64,000 bases of DNA, from assembly GCF_021213805.1 (NCBI RefSeq), contig NZ_JAJQJI010000002.1, positions 124,001 to 188,000 on the forward strand, given 5' to 3'. This document shows, one piece after another, positions 21,164 through 29,657 of this stretch. The notes under the pieces are model-generated. The model was not told the origin of the DNA. It searched no databases and saw only the letters and a program-made list of their open reading frames with translations. The position numbers were made by a program, and so were the translations under genes. The DNA comes from Mycobacterium sp. MYCO198283 (GTDB lineage Bacteria; Actinomycetota; Actinomycetes; Mycobacteriales; Mycobacteriaceae). Every line of letters starts with the position of its first letter. The stretch's first letter is position 1.

Positions 21164-22657
21164 ATGGGGTGGAGTACCGATCATGCCGTGGTCATCGGGG
21201 GCAGCATCGCCGGCATGTGCGCGGCACGCGTGCTGTCCGATGTCTACGACCGGGTGACGGTCTTCGAACGCGACGAACTGCCCGAGCAGCCGGCGAACCG
21301 CACCGCGGTGCCGCAGGGCCGCCACGTGCACCTGTTGATGGCACGCGGGGCGGCGGAGTTCGACGCGCTGTTCCCCGGCCTGCTCGACGAGATGGTCGCC
21401 GCCGGCGTGCCCATGCTGGAGAACCGGCCGGACTGCATCCACTTCGGCGCGGCCGGACATGTGCTCGGCACCCAGCACACGCTGCGAGAGGAGTTCACCG
21501 CCTACGTGCCGAGCCGGCCGCATCTGGAGTGGCAGATCCGCCGTCGCGCGCTGGCCATCCCGAACGTCGAGCTGGTGCGCCGCGGGGTCAGCGAACCGGC
21601 CTACGACCCCACCGCCCGGCGGGTGACCGGCGTGGTCCTCGATGCCGGGGGCGAGCGCAGCGACGGGGAATGCGTCGGGGGCGAGCGCAGCGACGGGGAA
21701 TGTGTCGGGGGCGAGCGCAGCGACGGGGAATGCGACGCGGGCGAGCGCAGCGACGGGGAATGTGTCGCGAGCACCGTGGCCGCCGACCTCGTCGTCGACG
21801 CGACGGGCCGCGGCACCCGGCTGCCGGTCTGGCTGGAGACCTGGGGGTACGGCCGCCCGCGCGAAGACACCGTCGACGTCGGCATCACCTACGCGACGCA
21901 CCGCGTGCACATCCCCGAGGGGCTGCTGCGGGAGAAGGTGGTGGTCGCCGGCGCGTCGCGCGAACAGCCGATCGGCCTCGGGGCGCTGTATTACGAGGAC
22001 GGCAACTGGAACGTCACCACGTTCGGCACCGGCAAGGCCGAGCCGCCGCGCACCTTCGACGAGATCTGCGCGCTGGCCGACGAGATCCTGCCCGCCCACT
22101 TCGCGCACGCGATGCGCCAGGGGACGCCGCTGGGCGAGATGGCGTTCCACAAGTACCCGATGAGCCGCTGGCGTCGGTACGACAAGATGGCCGAGTTCCC
22201 CGAGGGCATCATCCCGTTCGGCGACGCGGTGGTGAGCTTCAACCCGACCTACGGCCAGGGCATGACGATGACGTCGCTGCAGGCCGGCAACCTGCGCACC
22301 GCGCTCGCCGCCGGGCCCGCGGGGCTGCCGCGCCGGCTGGCGAAGGCCACCGCGAAGACGACGTTCCCGGTCTGGATGATGAACGCGATCGGCGACCACG
22401 CGCTGCACAACGCGTCGGGTCCGGCGCCGCGCTGGTACGGCCCGGTCGGTGGACTGTTCGACCAGTTCCTCGGCGCCGCCGAGACCGATCCGGTGCTGGC
22501 GGAATGGTTCCTGCGCCGCTTCAGCCTGCTCGACAGCCTCTACATGGTGCCCTCACCCAAGGTGCTGGGCCGCACCATCCGGCACAACATGGGCGCGCTG
22601 ATCGCCGAGAAGCGCGCCGCCCGCCGACGCAGGCAACCGGTGGCCGCCGGGCGCTGA
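21164..22657 (+). CDS. FAD-dependent oxidoreductase (Rv3254-like) with in-frame decapeptide repeats
   Basis: 497-residue flavoprotein of the NAD(P)/FAD-binding monooxygenase-like superfamily. The N-terminal dinucleotide motif is AVVIGGSIAGMCAA (about 8-21), followed by an acidic strand end (VTVFERDE). The second FAD motif is FGDAVVSFNPTYGQGM in the C-terminal half, which binds the pyrophosphate. Residues 162-201 are four decapeptides of the form GGERSDGECV, encoded by four 30-bp DNA repeats and inserted just before the VVDATGRG flavin motif. Without them the length is close to Rv3254 (about 460). The ATG at 21164 is leaderless (TACAGT 7 nt upstream). Substrate unknown. Confidence 0.9.
   Translation: MGWSTDHAVVIGGSIAGMCAARVLSDVYDRVTVFERDELPEQPANRTAVPQGRHVHLLMARGAAEFDALFPGLLDEMVAAGVPMLENRPDCIHFGAAGHVLGTQHTLREEFTAYVPSRPHLEWQIRRRALAIPNVELVRRGVSEPAYDPTARRVTGVVLDAGGERSDGECVGGERSDGECVGGERSDGECDAGERSDGECVASTVAADLVVDATGRGTRLPVWLETWGYGRPREDTVDVGITYATHRVHIPEGLLREKVVVAGASREQPIGLGALYYEDGNWNVTTFGTGKAEPPRTFDEICALADEILPAHFAHAMRQGTPLGEMAFHKYPMSRWRRYDKMAEFPEGIIPFGDAVVSFNPTYGQGMTMTSLQAGNLRTALAAGPAGLPRRLAKATAKTTFPVWMMNAIGDHALHNASGPAPRWYGPVGGLFDQFLGAAETDPVLAEWFLRRFSLLDSLYMVPSPKVLGRTIRHNMGALIAEKRAARRRRQPVAAGR
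21647..21766 (+). repeat. GCGCAGC-type dispersed repeat, 4 tandem copies of 30 bp (inside CDS)
   Basis: Units begin at 21647, 21677, 21707 and 21737, each with GGGCGAGCGCAGCGACGGGG. Only the unit ends vary (TGCGTC, TGTGTC, TGCGAC). The period is exactly 30 bp and the gene stays open. Each copy holds GCGCAGC, the C variant of the core found at the other arrays. Confidence 0.93.
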
Positions 22658-22664
22658 CCGGCCG

Positions 22665-23609
22665 TCAGTGCTCGGCGCGCCGCAACGGCAGCGCGTGCAC
22701 CACCGCGAGCACCAGCGCCCCGACGACCAGACCGATCACCGCCGACGCCGCGGTGTTCACCAGCCACGAAAGCACCGCGCCGACACCGGCGACCGCGGAG
22801 TGGACCGCCTCCTGGGCATGGTGCACCAGTTCGTAGGGCGGATGCAGGCCGAGCTCGTTGCTGCCGACCAGCAGGATGTGGCCGCCCACCCACAGCATCG
22901 CGACGGTGCCGATCACCGACAGCGCGGCCAAGAGCTTCGGCATCCCCACCACGAGGCCGCGGCCGAACCGCTGCGAGAACCGCGAATCCCGTTGCGCCAG
23001 CGCCAGTCCGACGTCGTCCATCTTGACGATCGCCCCGACGACGCCGTAGACCGCGGCGGTGATCACCACCGCGACGACCACCAGGATCAGCAGCCGCGGC
23101 ACGAAACGCTCGGCCGCCACCTCGTTCAGCGCGATCACCATGATCTCGGCGGACAGGATGAAGTCGGTGCGGATCGCGCTGCTGGCCATCTGGTCCTCGG
23201 CGTCGCGGCCGGTGCCGGTGACCGTTGCCGCATGGGCGTCGTGGCCGCCCGTTCCGAGGATGCGGGCCAGGACCTTCTCCGCGCCCTCGAAGCACAGATA
23301 GGTGGCGCCGAGCATGAGGATCGGGGTGAGCAGCCGCGGCGCGAATTGGCTCAGCAGCAGCGCGGCCGGGAGGATGAACAGCAGCTTGTTGCGCAGCGAG
23401 CCGACCGCGATGCGCTTGATGATCGGCAGCTCGCGCTCGGCGGCGATGCCGCTGACGTACTGCGGGGTCACCGCCGTGTCGTCGACCACCACGCCCGCGG
23501 CCTTGGCGGTGGCGCGGCCGGTCGCGGCGCCGATGTCGTCGACCGATGCCGCCGCGAGCCGCGCCAGCGCCGCGACGTCGTCGAGCAAACCGAACAGACC
23601 GGCGCTCAC
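22665..23609 (-). CDS. DUF808 family membrane protein
   Basis: 314 residues of the DUF808/YedI family, inner-membrane proteins of unknown function. The N-terminus SAGLFGLLDDVA, the VVVDDTAVTPQYVSG segment and the GAEKVL turn are characteristic, followed by five to six hydrophobic helices. The GTG at 23609 has a GGGGAGGG site 6 nt upstream. It ends 7 bp from the convergent FAD gene and starts 24 bp after manA, so it is probably the last gene of the manB-SIS-manA transcript, an addition compared with M. tuberculosis. Confidence 0.88.
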   Translation of the reverse strand: MSAGLFGLLDDVAALARLAAASVDDIGAATGRATAKAAGVVVDDTAVTPQYVSGIAAERELPIIKRIAVGSLRNKLLFILPAALLLSQFAPRLLTPILMLGATYLCFEGAEKVLARILGTGGHDAHAATVTGTGRDAEDQMASSAIRTDFILSAEIMVIALNEVAAERFVPRLLILVVVAVVITAAVYGVVGAIVKMDDVGLALAQRDSRFSQRFGRGLVVGMPKLLAALSVIGTVAMLWVGGHILLVGSNELGLHPPYELVHHAQEAVHSAVAGVGAVLSWLVNTAASAVIGLVVGALVLAVVHALPLRRAEH

Positions 23610-23633
23610 ATGCCCTCCCCTGTCGTCAGCGGA

Positions 23634-24860
23634 TCAGATACCGACGGTCGCCCGGAACAGCCGGGCGGGCCGGTCGGCGACCATCCGGATCGGGCCGTCG
23701 TCGGCCGCCACCCAGGCCGCTTCGCCCCGCCGCAGCGTCAGCGAATCCGTCTTGGCGTGGACGTGCACCGAGCCGGCCAGGCACAGCAGGATCTGCGGCC
23801 CGTCGTGGCGCACGGCCGCGTCCACCTCGTGACCCAGGAGCTCGCCGTCGAGGTGGACGCACGACGCGGCGAACTCCGCCGCCGGCGTGGTGTAGAACGA
23901 CTCCGCGCCGTCGCGCACGGTCTGCGGCCGCAGCGACGCCGGCGTGGCCGGCTGGAAGTCGAGGACCCGCAGCAGCTCCGGCACGTCGACGTGCTTGGGG
24001 GTCAGCCCGCCCCGTAACACGTTGTCGGAGTTGGCCATCACCTCCACACCGATGCCTTCGAGGTAGGCGTGCAGATTGCCGGCGGGCAGGTAGATGCCCT
24101 CCCCCGGCGCCAGGGTGAGCCGGTTGAGCAGCATCGCGGCCAGCACCCCCGCGTCGCCCGGATACCGCTCGCCCAGCTCGAGCACCGTGCGGACCTCGGC
24201 GCCGAATCGTGTTGCGCCCGAACGCAGGTAGGCGATCGCCCCGTCGATCACCGCCGGGATCAGCTCGTCGAGGCCGGGCTGCGGCATCGTGATCCAGGTG
24301 GTGAACAGCGCGCGCAGGCCGTCGGCCGGCGACGAACCCGCCAACAGCGCCACGTACGGGTCCAGCCGCGGCACCGCCAGCGCAGTCAGCAGCGCGACGG
24401 TGTCGGCCGGGTCGCGGAACCCGGCGAGCGCTTCGAACCGCCCCAGCGCCACGATGAGCTCGGGCTTGTGGCTGGCGTCCTTGTAGTTGCGCGTCGGCGA
24501 GTTGATCGGGATGCCTTGGGCCTCTTCGCGACGGAAGCCCTCGGCGGCCTGGGCGGCGCTGGGGTGGGCCTGCAGCGACAGCGGCTCGTCGGCGGCGAGC
24601 ACCTTGAGCAGGAACGGCAGCCGGTCCCCGAAGCGGCGCCGGGTGGCCGGACCGAGCTGGCCGTCGGGATCGGCGTTCACCGCGTCGATCAGGCTCAGCT
24701 CGCCGGACTCGGTCTCCAGGTACGCCGGGTCTTGCGGGTGCGCCCCGAACCACAGCTCCGCCTCGGGATGGGGCGTCGGTGTCTGACGCCCGGTGAAGTC
24801 GGCGATCGCCGTGCGCGATCCCCAGGCGTAGGTGCGCACCGCGCCGCGCAGCCGGTTCAC
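23634..24860 (-). CDS. manA: Mannose-6-phosphate isomerase, class I
   Basis: 408-residue zinc enzyme interconverting fructose-6-phosphate and mannose-6-phosphate, the entry to GDP-mannose, mannolipids and, here, GDP-fucose. The N-terminus RLRGAVRTYAWGS, the zinc-binding QAHPS and PAGNLHAYLEG segments and the NSDNVLRGGLTPKHVD motif are all present. The GTG at 24860 overlaps the previous gene's stop (GTGA), which fixes the start. It is the third gene of a tightly coupled manB-SIS-manA operon. Confidence 0.95.
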   Translation of the reverse strand: MNRLRGAVRTYAWGSRTAIADFTGRQTPTPHPEAELWFGAHPQDPAYLETESGELSLIDAVNADPDGQLGPATRRRFGDRLPFLLKVLAADEPLSLQAHPSAAQAAEGFRREEAQGIPINSPTRNYKDASHKPELIVALGRFEALAGFRDPADTVALLTALAVPRLDPYVALLAGSSPADGLRALFTTWITMPQPGLDELIPAVIDGAIAYLRSGATRFGAEVRTVLELGERYPGDAGVLAAMLLNRLTLAPGEGIYLPAGNLHAYLEGIGVEVMANSDNVLRGGLTPKHVDVPELLRVLDFQPATPASLRPQTVRDGAESFYTTPAAEFAASCVHLDGELLGHEVDAAVRHDGPQILLCLAGSVHVHAKTDSLTLRRGEAAWVAADDGPIRMVADRPARLFRATVGI

Positions 24861-25912
24861 ACCGGGCTCCGCAGCAGCCGCAGGTACACCGCCGCCATCT
24901 CCAGCCGCACCGCCAGCACGGCCGGCTCGTGGTCTCCGCGGACGACGGTGTCGGCCTCGTCGACGTCGAGGAAGTCGACGTCCGGCACGGCGGCCAACCG
25001 GGCGGCGACCACCGCCCGCTCGTCGCGGGCCGCCAACGCCAGCACGCGGGTGCGGCCCGGCCGCGGCCCGTCGAGCTCGTCGTCGTGGAAGATGTCGGTC
25101 ACCGCGCGGGCCGTGGCGAGCATGCCGTCGCGCGAGGCCGTCACCACGTCGGGCAGCTCCGCCGCCGGCACCGCGGCCCCGGCGATGCGCAGCAGCGTCG
25201 CGCTGCCGTGCCGGGCGACCGCGAGTAGCGCCGCACTGTCGGCGGTGAGCACCGCCGGGTCGCCGGACAGCCGCTGCGCCAGCGCCTTGGCGGGGTTGGT
25301 GAACATCTCCGCCGCCGGGGCGTTGCGCAGCGCCTCGGCGTCCAGGGCGTCGGCCAGCGCCGCGACGTCGACACCGCCGACCGGGTCGACCGCGGCGAGC
25401 GTCACCAGCCCGACGGCCAGGTAGCGGCTCAGGTTGAACGCATCGGGCAGCCACAGCCGGGGCGCGAGCACCGCCGCCCGGCCCGCGGTCGCGTCGCGCA
25501 GCGGTCCCTCGAACGGCGCGGCGACCACCACCCGGGCGCCGCGGCGCACCGCACCGGAGGCGGCGGCCACCAACGCCGGGTCGCCGGGATCGTCACCGGC
25601 GACGACGACGACGTCGAGCGGACCGACCCACGGCGGCACGCCACTCGCGGGCGCGATCGGGGCCACGCTCGTCGCACCCCAGCCGGCCGCGAGCAACGCC
25701 CCGGCGGTTCCGGCGGTGCCCCGCCCGGAGATCCACACGACGCTGCGCGGGCGGGAGTCGCGCAGCGCGTCGAGCCCACCCTCGGCGGCGGTCGCGGCGA
25801 CGGCGCGCACGCTGGCCCCGGCCGTGGCGACCGCCCGCAGCAGCCCGTCGCGATCGGCGGCGGCCAGCCCCTCGGCGTCGTCGAGGTCGGGTGCGGAGCT
25901 CGGTGCGCTCAC
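24857..25912 (-). CDS. SIS-domain phosphosugar isomerase-like protein (Rv3256c/TobH-like)
   Basis: 351 residues with the fold of SIS sugar isomerases: a glycine-rich binding loop (VVWISGRGTAGTAG) and a second DVVVVAGDDPGDP strand. The C-terminal half is helical. Orthologues are always placed between manB and manA in mycobacteria, and related proteins are annotated TobH, but the reaction is not established; a role in mannose phosphate metabolism is inferred from context. It overlaps both neighbours by 4 bp (GTGA at each end), so the three genes are translationally coupled. Confidence 0.88.
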   Translation of the reverse strand: MSAPSSAPDLDDAEGLAAADRDGLLRAVATAGASVRAVAATAAEGGLDALRDSRPRSVVWISGRGTAGTAGALLAAGWGATSVAPIAPASGVPPWVGPLDVVVVAGDDPGDPALVAAASGAVRRGARVVVAAPFEGPLRDATAGRAAVLAPRLWLPDAFNLSRYLAVGLVTLAAVDPVGGVDVAALADALDAEALRNAPAAEMFTNPAKALAQRLSGDPAVLTADSAALLAVARHGSATLLRIAGAAVPAAELPDVVTASRDGMLATARAVTDIFHDDELDGPRPGRTRVLALAARDERAVVAARLAAVPDVDFLDVDEADTVVRGDHEPAVLAVRLEMAAVYLRLLRSPV

Positions 25913-27312
25913 GGCGCCGCCCGGTCCAGGGCGGCCGCCGCCTCGACCTGCGCGCCGATGGCGTCGACGAGCGCCGCGACGTCGGCCGCGGTGCGGGCTT
26001 CGACGTTGAGCCGCAGCAGCGGTTCGGTGTTGGAGGTCCGCAGGTTGAACCAGGTGCCGCCACCGAGGTCGACCGTCACCCCGTCGAGGTGGTCGACGTC
26101 GGCGACCCGGCTGCCGAAGTGGGCGAGCACGGCGTCGACACAGGCCGGCGCGTCGGCGACCCGGAAGTTGATCTCCCCGGAGGCGTGGTAGCGCTGGTAG
26201 TCGGCCATGAGCTCCGACAGCGGCCGCTGCTGCTCGCCGAGCGCCGCGAGCACGTGCAACGCGGCGAGCATGCCGGAGTCGGCGCCCCAGAAGTCCCGGA
26301 AGTAGTAGTGCGCGGAGTGCTCACCGCCGAAGATGGCGCCGGTCTGCGCCATGAGCGCCTTGATGTAGGAGTGCCCGACGCGCGAGCGCACCGGCGCGCC
26401 GCCCCGCTCGGCGACCAGCTCGGGCACCACCCGCGAGGTGATCAGGTTGTGGATGACGGTGGCGCCGGGTTCGCGGGCCAGCTCGCGGGCGGCGACGAGC
26501 GCGGTGACCGCCGACGGTGACACGGCGTTGCCCTGCTCGTCGATGACGAAGCAGCGGTCGGCGTCCCCGTCGAAGGCCAGGCCGATGTCGGCGTTGACGG
26601 CACCGACGAATCGTTGCAGGTCCACCAGGTTGGCCGGCTCCAGCGGATTGGCCTCGTGGTGGGGAAACGAACCGTCGAGCTCGAAGTACAGCGGTTCGAG
26701 CGTGATGCCCGGCAGCGGGCCGAACACGGCCGGGGCGGTGTGGCCGGCCATGCCGTTACCGGCGTCGACCGCCACCGTCAGCGGCCGGCTCACGGTGAGG
26801 TCGACCAGCGACCGCAGAAAGGCGCCGTAGTCCTCGAGCACGTCGACGTCGGTGATCGTGCCGGGCGCGCCGGCGAACGCGGGGACACCGGCGACGACGT
26901 CGGCGGCGACGGTGCGCAGGCCGGTGTCGGCGCCGACGGGCTTCGCGCCGGCGCGGCACAGCTTGATGCCGTTGTACGCCGCGGGGTTGTGGCTCGCGGT
27001 GAACATCGCGCCGGGGCAGTCGAGGTGCCCGGATGCGAAGTACAGCTGGTCGGTCGAGGCGAGCCCGATGCGGACCACGTCGAGGCCCTGGCTCCTCACC
27101 CCGTCGGCGAATGCCGCCGCCAGCGCGGGCGAGCTGGGCCGCATGTCGTAGCCGACGGCGACGCGGCGCGGCGCCGCCTGCTCGTCTCGGACCAGCCGCG
27201 CGAAGGCACCGCCGACGGCGGCGACGAAGGCCTCGTCGATCTCCTCCCCCACCAGCCCACGGACGTCGTAGGCCTTGATGACGCGGTCGACCTGCGCGGC
27301 GGAGAAGGACAT
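25909..27312 (-). CDS. manB: Phosphomannomutase ManB/PmmA
   Basis: 467-residue alpha-D-phosphohexomutase that converts mannose-6-phosphate to mannose-1-phosphate. The phosphoserine loop is TASHNP in AMFTASHNPAAYNG, the metal-binding loop is DGDADR (LAFDGDADRCF), the sugar-binding loop is GGEHSAHY, and the phosphate-binding loop is RTSNTEPLLR. The start is ATG 27312 (MSFSAAQVDRVIKAYDVRG), 12 nt after a GGAG; residues encoded further upstream are not family-like. First gene of the manB-SIS-manA operon, matching Rv3257c. Confidence 0.96.
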   Translation of the reverse strand: MSFSAAQVDRVIKAYDVRGLVGEEIDEAFVAAVGGAFARLVRDEQAAPRRVAVGYDMRPSSPALAAAFADGVRSQGLDVVRIGLASTDQLYFASGHLDCPGAMFTASHNPAAYNGIKLCRAGAKPVGADTGLRTVAADVVAGVPAFAGAPGTITDVDVLEDYGAFLRSLVDLTVSRPLTVAVDAGNGMAGHTAPAVFGPLPGITLEPLYFELDGSFPHHEANPLEPANLVDLQRFVGAVNADIGLAFDGDADRCFVIDEQGNAVSPSAVTALVAARELAREPGATVIHNLITSRVVPELVAERGGAPVRSRVGHSYIKALMAQTGAIFGGEHSAHYYFRDFWGADSGMLAALHVLAALGEQQRPLSELMADYQRYHASGEINFRVADAPACVDAVLAHFGSRVADVDHLDGVTVDLGGGTWFNLRTSNTEPLLRLNVEARTAADVAALVDAIGAQVEAAAALDRAAP

Positions 27313-27556
27313 GGGCGAGCAACACTCCTGACGGGCGGACGGCGAGCTTGCGCCCAGCGTAGCGGGCGGTCCACGGCCGCACCCGACCTCTGGCCCGGTG
27401 AGCCGATCCGCCGGCCTCCGCCCGAAATTGGCACCGGCGCCGGCAAACCCACCGCCGGTGCCGGCGAGCGGATCTGCGATGCTGTGCGGCGGCGGAGATC
27501 CCACCGCTCCGGTCGCGCATCGGCCGGCTCAGACGACGCGACGGACGAGGGTGACG

Positions 27557-28252
27557 ATGACGGATTCCCCCTACGAGACCGGCGAGTACCTGGCGCACAA
27601 CCCGGACTGGCACGCCGCCGACGCACCCTTCAAGGCGCAGTGGATCGCCGACATCCTGCAGCGCAACTCCGTGCCCACCGACCACATCGTCGAGGTGGGC
27701 ACCGGATCCGGCGAGATCCTGGTGCACCTCGCGGACCGCTTCCCGAACGCGCGGCTCACCGGATACGACATCTCACCGCAGGCCTATGCCATCGCGGCGC
27801 CCAAGGCCACCGACCGGCTGCGGTTCCACCACGCCGACTACCTTGCCGTCGACGCCGAGCCGCCGGACGTGCTGCTGGCCATCGACGTGTTCGAGCACAT
27901 CGACGACTACATGTCCTTCCTGCGGGCGCTGCGGCCGCGGGCGCCGCGCCACCTGTTCCACATCCCGCTCGACCTCTCGGTGCAGGGCCTGCTGCGCGGC
28001 CGCTCGATCATGGGCGCGCGCAAGAGCATCGGCCACCTGCACTACTTCTACAAGGACACCGCGCTGGCGACGCTCGCCGACTGCGGCTACCACGTCGTCG
28101 ACTGGAACTACACCCACGGCGCCGAGCTGCTGCCGAACCGCGCGCTGCGGACGAAGGTCACCAGCGTCGGCCGGCGAGCGCTGCGCGCCGTCAACGAAGA
28201 CTTCGCCATCCGCCTGCTGGGCGGCGCGTCGATGATGGTGCTGACCGACTGA
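27557..28252 (+). CDS. Class I SAM-dependent methyltransferase
   Basis: 231 residues with a Rossmann methyltransferase core: motif I is VEVGTGSGE, followed by an acidic SAM-ribose position (LTGYDIS), a DVLLAIDVFEHI motif IV region and an adjacent hydrophobic strand. The C-terminal half, with GHLHYFYKDTALATL, resembles enzymes that act on sugars or lipids, but the substrate is not identifiable. ATG 27557 follows GAGGG at good spacing. It is inserted between manB and the DUF3499 gene, which are adjacent in M. tuberculosis. It converges with DUF3499, the two stop codons sharing a palindrome. Confidence 0.82.
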   Translation: MTDSPYETGEYLAHNPDWHAADAPFKAQWIADILQRNSVPTDHIVEVGTGSGEILVHLADRFPNARLTGYDISPQAYAIAAPKATDRLRFHHADYLAVDAEPPDVLLAIDVFEHIDDYMSFLRALRPRAPRHLFHIPLDLSVQGLLRGRSIMGARKSIGHLHYFYKDTALATLADCGYHVVDWNYTHGAELLPNRALRTKVTSVGRRALRAVNEDFAIRLLGGASMMVLTD

Positions 28253-28268
28253 CGGCCGTCAGTCCTGC
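28243..28268. terminator. Palindrome spanning two convergent stop codons
   Basis: The 18-bp perfect palindrome GACTGACGGCCGTCAGTC contains both TGA of the methyltransferase and the complementary TCA stop of DUF3499. A near copy (TGACCGGCCGTCA) occupies the convergent junction at 22655-22667. Possible bidirectional terminator, but the hairpin would have almost no loop. Confidence 0.35.
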
Positions 28269-28699
28269 GGCGGATCCGGCAGCACGCGCAAGTGACCGCG
28301 ACGACGCCCCGGACTCTGCCGACCCAGCGGCGCCGGCTGCGGCGCGGCCCCGGCCGGCATGACGGGCGCGGTGCCGTAGGTGCCCGGCGCCGGGTCCGAG
28401 AAGCCGGCGACGATTCGCCCGCCGCCGGCGGTACCGTTGCCCTCGCGGACCGCGTTGGCGAGCGCGATCAGGTCGTCCTCGTCGGGGTTCTCCGGCAGCG
28501 GGCCGGCGTGGCGCACCAGTTCCCAGCCGCGCGGCGCGGTGATCCGCCCGGCGTGGCCGACGCACAGGTCCCACGAGTGCGGCTCGCGCACGGTGGCCAG
28601 CGGCCCGATCACCGCCGTGGAATCGGAGTACACGAACGTCAGCGTCGCCACGGCATAGTGCGGGCACCCGGGCCGACAGCAGCGACGGGGAACATTCAC
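28259..28699 (-). CDS. DUF3499 family protein (Rv3258c-like)
   Basis: 146 residues, actinobacterial protein with a cysteine-rich N-terminus (RRCCRPGCPHYA) and a further conserved SWDLCVGHAG, suggesting a metal-binding site. The C-terminal 50 residues are Pro/Gly/Arg-rich and end GHLRVLPDP. GTG 28699 is chosen because a TAGCCT -10 box (28707-28712) sits 7 nt upstream; a GTG at 28744 would lie upstream of that promoter. Function unknown. Divergent from the Rv3259-like gene. Confidence 0.85.
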   Translation of the reverse strand: MNVPRRCCRPGCPHYAVATLTFVYSDSTAVIGPLATVREPHSWDLCVGHAGRITAPRGWELVRHAGPLPENPDEDDLIALANAVREGNGTAGGGRIVAGFSDPAPGTYGTAPVMPAGAAPQPAPLGRQSPGRRRGHLRVLPDPPQD

Positions 28700-28706
28700 G
28701 TCGGTG

Positions 28707-28781
28707 AGGCTATCGCGGCGCAGCGCGGCTTCGGGGCGGGACACGCAGCGCCGCTGGGGCCGGTGCGCAAACCGTTACGAT
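28707..28781. promoter_or_regulatory. Divergent leaderless promoters of the DUF3499 and Rv3259-like genes
   Basis: TAGCCT on the minus strand (28707-28712) lies 7 nt before GTG 28699. TACGAT on the plus strand (28776-28781) lies 6 nt before GTG 28788. Both spacings predict transcription starting at the start codon. Confidence 0.6.
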
Positions 28782-28787
28782 CGGCCG

Positions 28788-29264
28788 GTGAGTGATCGGC
28801 GCCGGGGTGGGCGGCCGGCGGGCCGGCGCCGCGGCCGCGGGATGCGGGGGCCGCTGCTGCCGTCGACCCTGCCGGGCTGGCGCAGCCGCGCGGAGCGGTT
28901 CGACATGGCGGTGCTGGAGGCCTACGAACCGATCGAGCGGCGGTGGCAGGACCGGGTGGCCTCGCTCGACATCGCGGTCGACGAGATCCCGCGGATCTCC
29001 CCCAAAGACCCGGAGTCGGTGCAGTGGCCGCCGGAGGTGGTGGCCGACGGGCCGATCGCGCTGGCCCGCTTGATCCCGGCGGGCGTGGACGTGCGGGGGA
29101 ATGCGACCCGGGCGCGAATTGTGTTGTTCCGCAGGCCGATCGAGCGTCGGGCGAAGGACGCCGACGAGCTCGCGGACCTGCTGCACGAGCTGTTGGTGGC
29201 GGAGGTGGCGCAGTATCTGGGCGTCGAGCCGTCCGTCATCGACCCGACGATGGGCGACGACTGA
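28788..29264 (+). CDS. Metallopeptidase-family (zincin-like) protein, Rv3259-like
   Basis: 158 residues related to the small zincin-like actinobacterial family. The region LLHELLVAEVAQYLG aligns with where relatives have HExxH, but here the second histidine is absent, so protease activity is doubtful. The N-terminus is Arg/Gly-rich, then SLDIAVDEIP begins the conserved core. Start at GTG 28788 follows the leaderless -10 box TACGAT. It is the usual divergent neighbour of DUF3499 and upstream neighbour of the convergent whiB2. Confidence 0.8.
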   Translation: MSDRRRGGRPAGRRRGRGMRGPLLPSTLPGWRSRAERFDMAVLEAYEPIERRWQDRVASLDIAVDEIPRISPKDPESVQWPPEVVADGPIALARLIPAGVDVRGNATRARIVLFRRPIERRAKDADELADLLHELLVAEVAQYLGVEPSVIDPTMGDD

Positions 29265-29291
29265 CGCCGGTGGCCGGTGGCGGCGCGGGCG

Positions 29292-29657
29292 TCAGATGAT
29301 GCCGCGCTTGAGGCGCCGGCGCTCCCGCTCCGAGAGCCCGCCCCAGATGCCGAAGCGCTCGTCGTTGGCCAGTGCGTACTCCAGGCAGGCGTCCTTCACC
29401 TCGCAGCCCGAGCAGATGCGCTTGGCCTCGCGGGTGGAGCCGCCCTTCTCCGGGAAGAACGCCTCGGGATCGGTCTGCGCGCACAGCGCGCGCTCCTGCC
29501 ACAGGTCGTCCCACTCTTCCCCGACGGGCTCGATCACCGGATCCGTCCGGTCGGAGACCAGGCTGAGATGCGGACGCCGCATGGCGTCCACAGCAGCCGG
29601 GCTCGCCGGAATCTGCGGTGTGAGGTCCATCGAGTGCGAGAAACTCTCGAAAGTCAC
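29292..29657 (-). CDS. whiB2: WhiB2 (WhmD), Fe-S transcriptional regulator of septation
   Basis: 121 residues; essential Wbl protein required for septum formation. The four cluster ligands lie in CAQTD, then CSGCEVKDAC, followed by the GIWGG turn and a basic C-terminal tail (RERRRLKRG). The start is GTG 29657 (VTFESFSHSM) because GAGGAGGG lies 8 nt upstream; an internal ATG nine codons later is the alternative. Convergent with the Rv3259-like gene. Confidence 0.95.
   Translation of the reverse strand: MTFESFSHSMDLTPQIPASPAAVDAMRRPHLSLVSDRTDPVIEPVGEEWDDLWQERALCAQTDPEAFFPEKGGSTREAKRICSGCEVKDACLEYALANDERFGIWGGLSERERRRLKRGII

Noticed and set aside
21647..21766. Four regular 30-bp repeats resembling a CRISPR array
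   Set aside because: The units are contiguous with no unique spacers, lie in frame in a coding sequence, and no cas genes are present.
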